Source: Myrica gale (taxonomy: Eukaryota > Streptophyta > Magnoliopsida > Fagales > Myricaceae). From it: a DNA stretch of 64,000 bases. Numbering within the stretch: position 1 is the stretch's first letter; each line of letters begins with the position of its first letter. The translations under genes were made by a program, and so were the position numbers. Location of the stretch: positions 7,680,001-7,744,000 of the forward strand of contig OZ005602.1 of NCBI GenBank assembly GCA_963930655.1, written 5' to 3'. Positions 33,231-44,393 of the stretch are shown here, piece by piece. The notes under the pieces were generated by a model. That model was not told the DNA's origin. It saw only the letters and a list, made by a program, of their open reading frames with translations, and ran no database searches.

Positions 33231-33534
33231 CCTCATTTCTAAGGTGTCACCACACCTTTCTTCAACCATTCTCCATCCTCGTTTTGCATAAAATATCAAT
33301 ACCCAAAGGGTTTTCTTATTGTATTCCATGGAGTCTTTGGATTTTTCTCTAACTTCCCCAGTCATATCAATCTCAAAGATCTGAAATATATACATGAAAA
33401 GCAAAATACGAAGAGAACATTTAATTTTGATGATTATCTGATACCAAAATAAGTGCTGACCCTTTTTGCCCTAAAGAGTATATATATATATGATATGCAT
33501 ACCCCTCATTTAAAAAACAATGTACTCGTTATAA

Positions 33535-33628
33535 GTGTCGACACATTGGCTCAATGTGTTGACACATTTCACATGTTCCCGAATACATTTTAAAGGAACT
33601 CTCGGGCATGAAGCTTATGTGTTGACAC
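33535..33628. repeat. GTGTCGACAC-type palindromes outside the LTR
   Basis: GTGTCGACAC at 33535 and GTGTTGACAC at 33556 (21 bp apart), with another GTGTTGACAC at 33619, lie between decayed pol and the downstream ORF of Sire-A. The CTCGGGCATG spacer resembles the CTCGGGTG spacer of the LTR arrays. Confidence 0.6.
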
Positions 33629-33759
33629 ATGTCATGTAAAAATAATGCATTCAATAATTTATCAAAGAATAAGCATGATTTTAATAGGAAATAAATAGAG
33701 AGCAACTTAAAGCGCATGTTAGAACATGTCCAAAGCAATCAACAACATAATTAATTTTA

Positions 33760-35449
33760 CAAATCAAGCACAAATCACCAATTTAATCCAAAAGTAATCT
33801 CATTCCAATAAGATATCTGAAAATTCTTTTAACCACGAGTAAATGAGATTCCATAGGTCAATATTGGAAATTAGCACACATGCATATGCAAGACATTGTA
33901 TTAGGAATACTTACAGTGAGGTAAAGGAAAGATCCAATCATACCTCGATACCTTGTGTGTTCAACGTCTTTACCTTTTTCATCATTTTTCTTTTCCATTC
34001 TTGAGATGCTTGCTTCAAGCCATATAGTGCTTTTGTGAGCTTGAACACATGGTGTGGTAGCTTTTCATCTACAAGTCTAGGAGCTTGTTCTACACACACT
34101 TCCTCATAAATAATCATTAAGAGATGCATATTTCACAACCAATTGAAATAATTTGAAATGCAAAGGCAAGCAATATGTGAATAGATTATAATCTAGCCAT
34201 AGGAGCAAAAGATTCATCAAAATCAATTGCATCTTCTAGATTGTAACCTTGGGCTACTAATATTGCCTTGTTCCTTACCACTTCCCCAGATACATCCATT
34301 TTGTTTTTTAAATCTCATTGAGTACTAATAACTGGATGATCTTGGAGTCTAGGAACTAGATGTCATACCATATTTTTCTAAAACTTGTTTTACTTCATCA
34401 TCCATGACATGAATCCAACTTTTATCAACTTTTGCCTCAGAAATATGATTTGACTCAATTTGAGAAAGTAAGGCAAAATTACTAACTTGATTATAAAAAG
34501 AGTGAGTACTTACATCTTTCTCCACATTACCAATGACTTGGTCAAAATGATGATTTCTGACAAGCTTTCAAGCCTTTGGTAGATTCTTGTTAATTTGAGG
34601 TGTTTCTTTCTCAAGATCTACAATATCATTGTCATCTCTTCTCATAGAAACGTTAGATTCATAAAATACCACATGAAAATATTATTCAACAACTAGAGTA
34701 TGTTTATTGAAAATACAAATGGTTTTGCTTGAAGTTGAATAACCAAGAAAGATACATTCATTCTCTTTTGCATCGAGTTTTTCCAAAATATCCTTGTTGT
34801 TGTTGAGCATAAAGAATTTGCATTCAAAAATATGGAAGTAACTAATGATGGGTTTTCTATCATGCCATAGCTCATATGAAGTTTCCTTAAGAAAGGACTA
34901 GTCATGCAACGGTTCATAATATGACAACTTGTACTAATGGCTTCAGCCTATAAGTAATCAAGCAAGTTATTTTCACATAGCAAGACTTTAACCATTTCTT
35001 CAACAGTCTTATTCTTCCTCTTGTTAAGAATTTCTAGGAGCTGAAAAATTATGAATAATACCATTTTCACAACAAAACTTTTCTAAGGAGGAATTTTCAA
35101 AAATCTTTTCCATAACCACTCCTCATGCTTGAAATAGCAAAACCTTTTTCATTTTGAATTCTCTTGCTAAGTTTTTTAAAAGCATGAAAAGCCTCATCTT
35201 TATGAGCTAGGAATAGAACAAATGTGAATCTATTGAAATCATCAATAAGAAGAATATTCTCAAGAATGGGATTAGGAGACATATACCAATGATACCAACA
35301 CCAAATATCTTTCCTTTATCAATATCATTAAATGTAATTGATCCCTTTTCTTTTGGGCTAAGAGATTTGAACCAACTCTTATCCCCTATAATGTGCTTAG
35401 AGCATCCGCTATTAATGACCCAATGTTCCTTGACTTGGATAGTCTTCAA
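33760..35449 (-). pseudogene. Sire-A pol (protease, integrase, RT pieces)
   Basis: On the minus strand: the protease motif HWVINSGCSKHIIGD (the usual catalytic DSG is NSG); integrase pieces DDFNRFTFVLFLAHKDEAFH and AFKKLSKRIQNEKGF; the integrase end YELWHDRKP / CIFLGYSTSSKT in shifted frames; RT start RNKAILVAQGYN; a HVFKLTKALYGLKQAS block; and a terminal KRIFRYL-like piece. Long stretches of integrase, most of RT and RNase H are deleted. Stops and frameshifts are frequent. It is a dead polyprotein. The lineage is Ty1/copia by domain order (integrase before RT). Confidence 0.85.
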
Positions 35450-35468
35450 GCACTCCTACAAAAAAGAA

Positions 35469-36830
35469 TCACGTCTTGCTTTTTGGTACCCAAATCATTT
35501 TGGGTCCTTTGGTGTTAGAAACGGTTTCCTTCACCTTGTCCTTTGAAATCCAAACAAATTTAATATTACTAGAAGATTTCTTTCTAGTTGGACAAGTATG
35601 TGAGATATGACCAGGTTTTCCACAAAGATTGCACAATCTATATGATTTAGATGATTTCTTGATAATATATGAATAAGATTTTTGATCATTGAAAATATCA
35701 TATCCAATGCCACTTTTGTTGAAGCAACATCTTTGAGAACCAAGAAGAATGTCAAGGTTTTTCTTTCCTTGAGTAAATCTTGCAAGATCATTTGTAAGAG
35801 AGTCAACTTTTACTTTCAAGGTATCATTTTCAAAAATCAAAATACTTGACTCTCTTTGCAAAGGTTTTTCATTGTCTTTTGTTGTCCTTGCAAGATCATC
35901 TCTAAAAGATATGACTTGACTTTTCAAAGTATCATTCTCTTTTGTGATACTTTTAAAATTCTTTTTGAGAGAATAATATTTGGAAAATATTCTTCTTATT
36001 TCAATGTATTGTTCATCAAATGCATCTTGCAATTCATTAAATGAGAAGGAATGAATTAAAGAGTCTTGTACCTCATCTTCATCTTCTTTTGCCATCAAGC
36101 ATAGGTTTGCAACTTCTTCATTGCTTGAGCATGAGGCTTTCAAGGCAATGTCTCTTTTTCTTTTTCCTTCATTCTCATCTCTATTTACTTGATCCATCTC
36201 ATGTGTCATGAGAGATCCCATGAGCTCTTCCAAAGAAAGCTTTGTCAAGTCTTTAGCTTCTTGAATGGCGGTGACCTTGGGTTCCCAAGCTTTTGATAGA
36301 CACCTAAGGATCTTTCTCACCATTTCAATGTTAGTATATTCTTTACCAAGAGATTTAAGTTCAGTTATAATATCGGTAAAACGAGTAAACATAGATGAGA
36401 TAGATTCATTGGATTTCATCTTGAAAAGCTCATAATTATGAACAATCATGCCAATCTTGTTTTCCTTAACTTGATTCGTACCTTCATGAGTTACTTGAAG
36501 TTTATCCCAAATTTGTTTCGCGGTATCACAACCGGAAACACGATTAAATTCATTTGAATCAAGTGCACAATATAACACATTCATAGCTTTAGCATTTAGA
36601 GACATAATTCTAAGATCAACATCATTCCATTCATTTTCATCTTTCAACTCTTCATCCTTATCCCTAGGAAATGTAGGACCATTTGAGATAACTCTCCATA
36701 GTTCATAGTCCACGGCTTGGATGTAAATCCTCATCCTAGCCTTCCAATAATTGTAACAAGTTCCATTGAATAAATGAGGTCTATTTGTGGATTGACCTTC
36801 AGCTAAGGAGGTGATAACAAGGGTTGTCAT
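35469..36830 (-). CDS. Sire-A gag, 453 aa, intact
   Basis: Capsid/nucleocapsid protein of a Ty1/copia Sirevirus-like element. The N-terminal half is the UBN2-type gag domain: RPHLFNGTCYNYWKARMRIY near residue 18, IWDKLQVTHEGT near 107, and VRKILRCLSKAWEPKVTAI near 167. A Lys/Glu-rich coiled coil follows (about 270-340), then a zinc knuckle, CNLCGKPGHISHTC (CX2CX4HX4C, all four ligands present, near residue 400). The ATG lies 22 bp after the primer site, as expected. It is the only long uninterrupted retroelement gene here, while its own pol is decayed. It could be expressed from the LTR TATA box. Confidence 0.9.
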   Translation of the reverse strand: MTTLVITSLAEGQSTNRPHLFNGTCYNYWKARMRIYIQAVDYELWRVISNGPTFPRDKDEELKDENEWNDVDLRIMSLNAKAMNVLYCALDSNEFNRVSGCDTAKQIWDKLQVTHEGTNQVKENKIGMIVHNYELFKMKSNESISSMFTRFTDIITELKSLGKEYTNIEMVRKILRCLSKAWEPKVTAIQEAKDLTKLSLEELMGSLMTHEMDQVNRDENEGKRKRDIALKASCSSNEEVANLCLMAKEDEDEVQDSLIHSFSFNELQDAFDEQYIEIRRIFSKYYSLKKNFKSITKENDTLKSQVISFRDDLARTTKDNEKPLQRESSILIFENDTLKVKVDSLTNDLARFTQGKKNLDILLGSQRCCFNKSGIGYDIFNDQKSYSYIIKKSSKSYRLCNLCGKPGHISHTCPTRKKSSSNIKFVWISKDKVKETVSNTKGPKMIWVPKSKT

Positions 36831-36851
36831 AGATAGAGATTTTAAACCTCA

Positions 36852-36863
36852 GCTCCGATACCA
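36852..36863 (-). other. Sire-A primer-binding site
   Basis: Reads TGGTATCGGAGC on the minus strand, an initiator tRNA-Met type site with one change from the usual TGGTATCAGAGC. It is 2 bp from the 5' LTR end. Confidence 0.8.
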
Positions 36864-36865
36864 AT

Positions 36866-38730
36866 TGTGAGTCTAAATGACAACCCAAGAGGGGGTGAAT
36901 TGAGTTTTATAAAAACTTTACCCCTTTTTGACAAAAACACAGATCTAAAAGATATTCCGTTTTAACAATTAAAAAAGAAAGTCTAAATGTGTTTAAGGCT
37001 AAACAACTATAAGCAATAAATGATAAAGCTTAAAGCACAACAATTATGGTTATGAGACAAACAATGAGAGAGATAGAGTTAGAGAGATAACACCGTATTT
37101 TTAGATGGTTCGGCCAACACTTGCCTATGTCCACCCCCAAGGCAATTGACTTCCTTGGGCTTCCTCCACTATTCTCCAAATAGCGAATACACCTTAGGTT
37201 CACGCTTGCGAAGGAACCTTTACAAAGTGTTTTTCGAGCTTACACTTCAACTCTCACAAATCCTCACAACCTAGAGGATTTGTTCTACTCTCACAAGTAG
37301 GACCAAGTGTTCCCCCAACACTTAAGCATTTTACAAAGGATGGTTACAATGAAGGCTCTCTAAGCCGAATGAGCAAATGAGGCACAAATGTGTAGAATGG
37401 CTCTCTAAGCCAAATTTGCAAGTGAAAATCTCACAATATGTAAAATGACTCTCTAAGCCAAATTATCAAATGGAAAGCTTAATAGAGTGCAAGAGGATTA
37501 AATTCTAAAAGGAAATCTATAGTTTGGAAGATATGAGCACAAGCCTTTTTGGTAGATGTGAGTTTCCCTCTTCTTCAATGCACTTTCTCTCTCTAGAAGC
37601 TAGGGCAAGATGTGATTGCAAGTGTGTTGTCCCTTCATCAAGAAATCTCTCTCTCTTTGGAGGCTAGGTCGTCAATAATGAGCAATGGAGGAAGATTGAA
37701 CAATGAGAGCTTTGATCTTGGTAGAATCAGCAAATAAAAACTTTGGATCTTGCTTGCTTTCTCTCTCTAATGGAGGTAGTGTTTGAATAATGAGCAAGTC
37801 CTCCTCTTCTTCAAGAAATTTCTCTTCCTTTGAAGTCTGGGTTGTCAATGATGATCAAGAGGAAAATATTTGACAATGAAGAGCTTCAGCCTTGAAGAAA
37901 TCAACAAATGAAAAACTTTGGATATTGGCTTTCTCTCTTTAGATATTTCGTTGATGGTCGAGCTCTCTCTCCTCTCTCTCTATCTCCTTCTTTTTATAGC
38001 TTCTAGGTCTTAAACGGTCATAAAAGGTCTTCTTGTAATGTTAGAGTGTCGTTGGAGGTCATTTGAGTCAATTTGGAGACTTTTTGAACGATCTGGCGTT
38101 GTTCCAGGAAATCTGAAATTTCGCACAATGTGTCGACACATTGATTGTATGTGCTGACACATTGAACTTGGTCTTGAAATGTAAAGTCTCGGGTGTTAGT
38201 TCAATGTGTCGACACCATGATCCAATGTGTCGACAACTTCAACACTTAGTAAAAAAAATCGTTTTGAAGGCCAGAAAATGTAAACTCTCGGGTGCTAGTT
38301 CAATGTGTCGACACTATGCTCCAATGTTTCGACACCATGCTCCAATGTGTCGACATTTCCAACACTTAGCCAAAAAATCACTTTGAATCCTAGAAAATGC
38401 AAACTCTCGGGTAGTAGTGAAATGTGTCGACACCATCCAACAATGTGTAGACACTTATAAGTGCTGGAGAGTTTTCAGCAACTTCAAAGTGTTCAATCCA
38501 TTCCAAAACTTCTTTAAACACCTATAATATGAAAAATTGATCTTATCAACTTATGTAATGGTGTTCAAGTGCACTTAGAATTAATTTAGTGAGTGAAACC
38601 TCAATCCTTTTTAAAAACAAATTAGAAATTATGGATTGACAATGTAAAATCTAAGAGTCTTCCACCTTAGAATATTTTGTTATAATCAAAATCATTTATA
38701 GATTGTTTGTAAAACAACCTTGGGCTAACA
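36866..38730 (-). mobile_element. Sire-A 5' LTR, 1865 bp
   Basis: Read on the minus strand it starts TGTTAGCCCAAGG (38730) and ends GTTGTCATTTAGACTCACA (36866). TATAAAAA lies on the minus strand at 37991-37998. The palindrome array lies 130-455 bp upstream of it. Compared with the solo LTR at 2413-3706 it is longer, but both ends match. To its right is Tat pol sequence. Confidence 0.9.
38130..38454. promoter_or_regulatory. GTGTCGACAC palindrome array, Sire-A 5' LTR
   Basis: Motif starts: 38130, 38151; 38206, 38227; 38305, 38326, 38347; 38424, 38445. Every within-group step is exactly 21 bp, while groups are 76-100 bp apart. Four are the perfect GTGTCGACAC and the rest differ by one or two bases. 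The array is upstream of the LTR TATA box on the minus strand. Confidence 0.8.
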
Positions 38731-39853
38731 GTCACGACACTCGAGCAGCTCAAAACGTATCTCCATAACCCTCAATTTCTCAGTTAACCGACCTAGGGTG
38801 ATGCCTTGTTCTTATACCTGCCTGTCAACACGAGGGCAATCAGCACGATCTTACTCAGTGAAAAAGAAGGGATCCAACGATCAATATATTATGTCAGCAG
38901 GGCTCTGTGAGGGACAGAGGAGAGATACTCCCCCATCGAACGCGCTATGTTTGTCATGTTGGTGGCTGCTCAAAAACTCTGACCGTATTTTCAGCCACAC
39001 TCTATAGTCGTGCTCACCAACCTACCGCTTAAGAAGACCTTGCAAAATATCGAAGCCTCAGGGGGGCTAACTCAGTGGGAAATCGAGTTGAGCGAGTTTG
39101 ATATTCGGTACCAACCTCGTCAAAGAGTCCAGGGCCAGGCAGTAGCAAACTTCTTGATCTAAGCAAAGGATGTCCCAAACGAGCAGGCAGAGGGGACGAT
39201 TACCAGGAAACCAGAAGCTCGAGCCGAATGTACGTGGATCGCTCATGTGGATGGCTCCTCCAACAAGTGGGCCAGTGGAGCTAGGGTGGTGCTCAAATCC
39301 CCAGATAATCAAATGTTGCAATATGCTCTTCGTTTTGATTTCTGGGTGACTAACAATGAAGTAGAGTACGAGGTTGTTCTGGCAGGGGTCATTATCGTAC
39401 ATTTTCTAGGAGCCGAAGGTGTGTCAGTTCGCAGTGATTCTCAGCTTGTGGTCGGGCAAGTAAAGGGCGAGATCGTGTACAAGGGCAACAAGTTGAAGAA
39501 GTACCTTAATCGAGTACTCGAGTTGAAAGGCTTGTTCAAGCAGTTCTCGATTGAGCAAGTACCACAGGCAGAAAATGAGCGAGCTGACACCTTGGCTTAG
39601 ATGTTCTCAAATCTTGAAGCTCCTACCAATCCTGAGGGAGTCTTCTTGGAAGTGCTACCACAACCTTCGATATGATACGAGCACTCGGTGCATCATGTAA
39701 CCCACGGTGATTGGTGGGGAGGACCTGTTACTCGGTTCATATACGATCCAGATGAACACTCTCTACCGAAAAGGTTTCTTTGAACCTTTACTCCGGTGCT
39801 TGGCTCAGCTCGTGGTGAATCAAGTGCTACGAGAGATCCACGAGGGGGTCCGT
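38731..39853 (+). pseudogene. Tat pol: RNase H, second RNase H, start of integrase
   Basis: Plus-strand Tat polyprotein segment. The RT-linked RNase H shows EGIQRSIYYVSRAL, ERYSPIERAMFVMLVAA, TLQNIEASGGLTQWEIEL and FDIRYQPRQRVQGQAVANFL. Then comes the additional RNase H typical of Tat: HVDGSS (Asp), NEVEYEVVLAG (Glu), VRSDSQLVVGQV (Asp) and ENERADTLA (Asp), all four catalytic positions kept at 39239-39600. The integrase start breaks off at LREIHEGV, where the G1 LTR begins. Stops (for example near 38796, 39162, 39599) make it a pseudogene. Protease and most of RT are missing. Confidence 0.85.
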
Positions 39854-42800
39854 TGTCACGCCCGGAACGGCATCCCGCAGGGACCGTGACAGCCGCGAGC
39901 TATCCCCCGGATGGCTCCAGCGTTCTTACTTACATACTTACGTGCTTACGGCAGAAACGTACAGGATCGCGAGGGATTCGAGCTAAAGCATACATAATCA
40001 GGGTTCTCATTAAGTTTTTCATACAAAACATATATAACACATCAAAGCCAACTAGTGACGATCAAGCCATTATCATCAAAATTTTGAAACATAATTCTTG
40101 TGCTTCTATGTCAGGTAGTCCTTCTGACTCTCTTCACCTGAGGCATCTGGAATGACACAATTTTGAAAACGTGAGTCAAAAAGACTCAGTAAGGGAAATA
40201 CATAAATTTGAAACATGCTCTTGACTTATGCTTGCTTGACTCATGCTTGCTTAATCATGAAAAGAAACTTGATAGATAATGCACATGCATGTCATGAATA
40301 TGCATATGCTCTTGCTTAAATTCAGCCCCAGGCCCTTGAAAATTACTTATTCATACTTGTGCCACTCTTGGCCTTTTCATAACCATTTCATATCTTTTAC
40401 TTGTGGGCTCGCTCCATTTAACCCCTGAAGTCAGGGTTGTGCGTTCCCTTTGGAACCGTCCCCGAATTCCCTTGGGGACCTTACATATGGTCAGCTAGCG
40501 CACCTTTTCGCATTCGTCCTTCAGTGGCTAGACTTGACCCTTGGAGGCCCACACCTTCTCAATGTCCTTCTGTGTGGTTGCACAGCCTCGTGGATTCACC
40601 CATCCTTCTCGCATTCGTCCTTCGGTATGGGAGTCCATCTTGATGGTACGGTACCGACCAGTGCCCCTTAACTTAACTTATCGTTTCATAAAACTTTTCA
40701 TAGTCTTTCCATAAAATCATTGCATAAACATTCTTCTTGAAAAATTCATGCAATGCACATGTCGTGTCATGCTCGATTAAACTCTCATGCTTGTTCATGA
40801 AACGATGCAGTGTGTCATTCCAGTTTTGAAAAAGGAACACTTACTGTCCACTTACAGTATCCACTTACTGTCCACTTACAGTATCCACTTACACTTGGTC
40901 TTCCTTGGTAGTGTATAAGACACGTGGATCGCCTACAAGCGATTCAAATATTTCTTAGATTTTAAGAAATAGTACGTAATCATTAAACATTTGTATTTTT
41001 TGAAATCGGTTATCAATCAAAGATATATCTATATATATATATCACCGAAATTCTTTTAATCATTTAAAATATTTATTTACTCTTTTCTTTAACTAATACT
41101 CAAAACTTAGGTTATTTAATCATTAATATTTTTATTGCAATATAATATATATTTATACATGTCTTGATTAGGGTTTCTTTAACACCAACGGATTTAGGAT
41201 TAAACCTAAGTCTCTCATTATTTCATGTACTCCATTAAAACCTTACATTAAACTATTAATAACTTAATCACGATTAAATCTTGACTTGGACCTTAAACCT
41301 CAATTAATCCCGAGTACTAACCCTAACTAGGGTTTCGAATATTTTCATTACATGATCATGGTTCCTCAATATTTATTCCAATTAGCCTTATCCCCAATTT
41401 CAATTATCCATTACCACAATTATAAACCGATTACCAAAACTTACACTTAGGGTTTCATTTCCTTATGGCATTCAGTCAACTCTTATTTTGTGCATCCTTT
41501 AATCGCAACATTAACTCCAAGGGTTATCCCATCCTCCATTCAATCACCTTCACAACCTAGGATCTAAGAATCAAAGCATAAACATAAGATACTATGAATT
41601 ACACTATTCGGCCAGCACATGATTTCATCCAACTTATTATGTTTTCTTTTGTTTCCTTTAATTTGCATGCATTCTTTACACTTAGCAATCATCTACCATG
41701 CATTAGGTCATAAATCTTGTACATAACATGGCCAATGTCCAGATCTAAGCATATACAAACCACTCTTAAAAACCTAAGGCATACATGGTTCGGCGATACA
41801 TCAAAATCCCACATTTTTCATGCTAAAATCCCTATCATGCACACATTGACTTCTACAACTCATCTTTGCATACATTTTCACCATACTTCCTTCATTCATG
41901 TTCAATAAGACCAGATCTGCACTTTATATACACTAACATCCATAGATCTAAGGAAAATAATTAACTTGCAACCATCCAACACAACAAGACCTAAATCTAA
42001 CTTCCTTTAACATGCATTGTTCTCCATTTGCATTTTTCTTCACATTCAACCTTAGATCTATAACATACATGGCTAGATCTACTCTTATACATCTTAATAA
42101 CACCAGATCTAGCAATATTCAACAACATCAAAGCATAAAACTTCAAGATCTATTCACTAACAGTTTCGGCCAACAAGAGAAATGATAGGTTCGGTTTCTA
42201 CCTTGTTGTTCCTTGTTCCTTCTCCTTGTTCCCTTGCAAAATTTCTCTCTCCTTCACCTACTAAATAACTTAAGGTTCTTTAATCATTCAAGATCTCACA
42301 ATATCCAAGCACAACACAACTCAAATTTTAAGATCTATTCACAAGAGGGTTCGGCCAACAAGAAGGAAATAAGATCCGGTTGTTACCTTGGTTGTCCTTT
42401 GTCTTCTCCTTCTTTTCTTCTTCTTGCAAGACCTCCCTTTTTCCTTCTACCCCTTCTTCTCCTTCCTCCTTACACGAAATCCCCTTGGTCCAAGCTTGAA
42501 ATCACTCTTTGTGGCTCCAAAAGGTTCGGTTTACACCAAGTCCTCTCTTCCTTTCCCTTTCTCTCTTGTTTTCTGCTTTGGCTTTGTGTTTCTCTCTTTT
42601 GGATTGTGTTGCACGACCAAAGGACCCAAATGAAAGTGAATTAAGTGTGTGTGAAGTGAGTTGGTCGTGCAAGGGCTCATGCCAAGACAAAAAATGGATG
42701 CACTTGGACACAAAATCCGGCCAAGGGTGAAATGTACTTCAATTTTCACTTTTTCAGCCTTGTCATGTCTTGTCTCCCCCATGTCTCTCTTGCATCCCAC

Positions 42801-44390
42801 GAAAATCATCCTCCACCACACATTTGGATTCCATATTTAATGCTTAGTTCAACCATTTAGTTCATTTGGTTGAAATCCAACTAATTTGGATTGTTTACAT
42901 ATTCTAGTTACTTAGTAAACTTAATAAAGGTTATCACTACTAATCTAGTATCATTAGCTTAATTTCAAGGCCCATTGGGCAGCCCAATAACTCCTTAATT
43001 CAAGGCCTAACATCACCACCTAAAGCCCAATTCATAAGCCTAAGGGCTTAGGCCCAATGTCCAACTTCCTTAAGGCCCAATAACACCATTCCAAAGCCCA
43101 TTGCCATGGGCTTCATGGCAGCCCAATATCATGCTTTCCAAAACCCATCTCCATGTTTATTTTGGCAGCCCAACATCATGCTCCAAAGGGCCCACTATCT
43201 CAAATATTTAGGGCAGCCCACTTGATTAAATTTCAAGGCCCATCATGCCTAATTTTCGGCCAAGCATGGGCTGTCCATTATCAGCCCATTCTTTTAGGTT
43301 TTAAGCCCAACCATTTAAACCTTAATAGCCCAATAATATAATCCATAAGAAAATCCTTAATCATAATTTAATTTTATGGACTAGGAAATATATTAGGCAA
43401 ATGAATAGAAATATAAATTCATAAGAGAGAAACTCACCTCACAAATTTCGGCTCTTAGGAAAATATAATTTAAACTTTGCATACAATGACATGAAAATTA
43501 TTTAGGAAATTTCATAAAATAAAATCTCATTTTAATCAATGTACCATAACATAAAGATTAGGCCATACATTGGCCAAAAATATGGCCCCATGATAAAATT
43601 AAAGCTAATACATCGGAAAATAAAAGATAATACATAAGAAATAACGTAGGAGAAAATCGGGGTCTCACATTCTCCCCCTCGTTATAAAAATTCCGACCTC
43701 GGAATTTCTTTTACCACCAAAAATTTTGTCCTGACTGCGAAGGTGCAGGACAATAGGGGTTGGGACGAACATTCGTGCTTGTCCCACTACTAATCTCCCC
43801 TTGGTAAACGTGGTCTGGGGAATTACTCCCCGTCCAAGACTGCGATCTAGCTCCTTGGCTTGGTTCATCTATACTAGGGTCATGGATGATGTTCTCGGGT
43901 GGTCCATGATACCTAGATCTAGACTCTACTTCTTGTGAGGAAAAGTGGGTCTCAGATGTAGCGTCTTGAGCCCTAACTCTTCTACGATGTCTTCTCTCAT
44001 TACATCGCCTAGGTGTACACTCACGTCTCGAGTCACGACGTCTAGGTTCTTCTTGAGGTCGTTCTCTCGTCTCATTAGGTATCGGATGTTGTTCCATGGG
44101 GTCTTCTTCCGGATCCTCCTCTGGATCCTCTTCCGGATCCTCTTCTAGGTCCTCCTCTGGATCCTCTTCTGGATCTTCCTCGAAGTTTTCTGGTAAAACT
44201 GTTCTTAAGGGAATGGCGTTTATTGGCGACTCTGGCCAATAAATACCCTCCAGATATCCAGAGCAATCTGGAGATAAGGGTTGACCCCACCTGGAAGGTC
44301 CAGTTTTAATTTCGGACAATGGTCGGCAGATTGACAACAACCTCTTCAGGTAGTTATGCGAGGAGTTCAACATCAACATCACTTCTCTTC
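39854..44390 (-). mobile_element. G1 element, 3' LTR plus end of internal region
   Basis: The 3' LTR (39854-43669, 3816 bp) reads TGTGAGACCCCG to CCGGGCGTGACA on the minus strand. It is preceded by the purine tract GAGGGGGAGAA at 43670-43680, so internal sequence lies to the right. About 720 bp of that remains before Tat integrase sequence resumes near 44394. The 5' part of the element and the Tat segment between LREIHEGV and the late integrase core are both missing. A deletion therefore joined the two. Confidence 0.8.
43711..44382 (-). CDS. G1 3' internal ORF with acidic EEDP repeats
   Basis: A 223-codon open frame just upstream of the G1 purine tract. The middle carries about nine tandem E-E-D-P units (DNA repeat of GGATCCTCTTCC type), then an Arg-rich stretch (RRRDSRRECTPRRCNERR) and a Ser/Pro-rich tail ending SGQNFWW. 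No chromodomain, protease or integrase motif is recognisable. Its left end lies at the deletion junction, so the true N-terminus is lost. It could be the last part of the G1 polyprotein or a separate downstream ORF. Function unknown. Confidence 0.45.
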   Translation of the reverse strand: MMLMLNSSHNYLKRLLSICRPLSEIKTGPSRWGQPLSPDCSGYLEGIYWPESPINAIPLRTVLPENFEEDPEEDPEEDLEEDPEEDPEEDPEEDPMEQHPIPNETRERPQEEPRRRDSRRECTPRRCNERRHRRRVRAQDATSETHFSSQEVESRSRYHGPPENIIHDPSIDEPSQGARSQSWTGSNSPDHVYQGEISSGTSTNVRPNPYCPAPSQSGQNFWW

Positions 44391-44393
44391 CCC

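Larger units (their letters stand above)
30693..38730 (-). mobile_element. Sire-A Ty1/copia element, defective
   Basis: Minus-strand Sirevirus-like element. On that strand the order is: 5' LTR 38730-36866, primer site, gag 36830-35469, decayed pol 35449-33760, a downstream coiled-coil ORF near 33230-32846, purine tract, and 3' LTR 32159-30693 (truncated). Gag is uninterrupted, while pol has stops, frameshifts and deletions. It sits between Tat gag and Tat RNase H sequence. The missing LTR end removes any chance of reading a target duplication. Confidence 0.85.
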
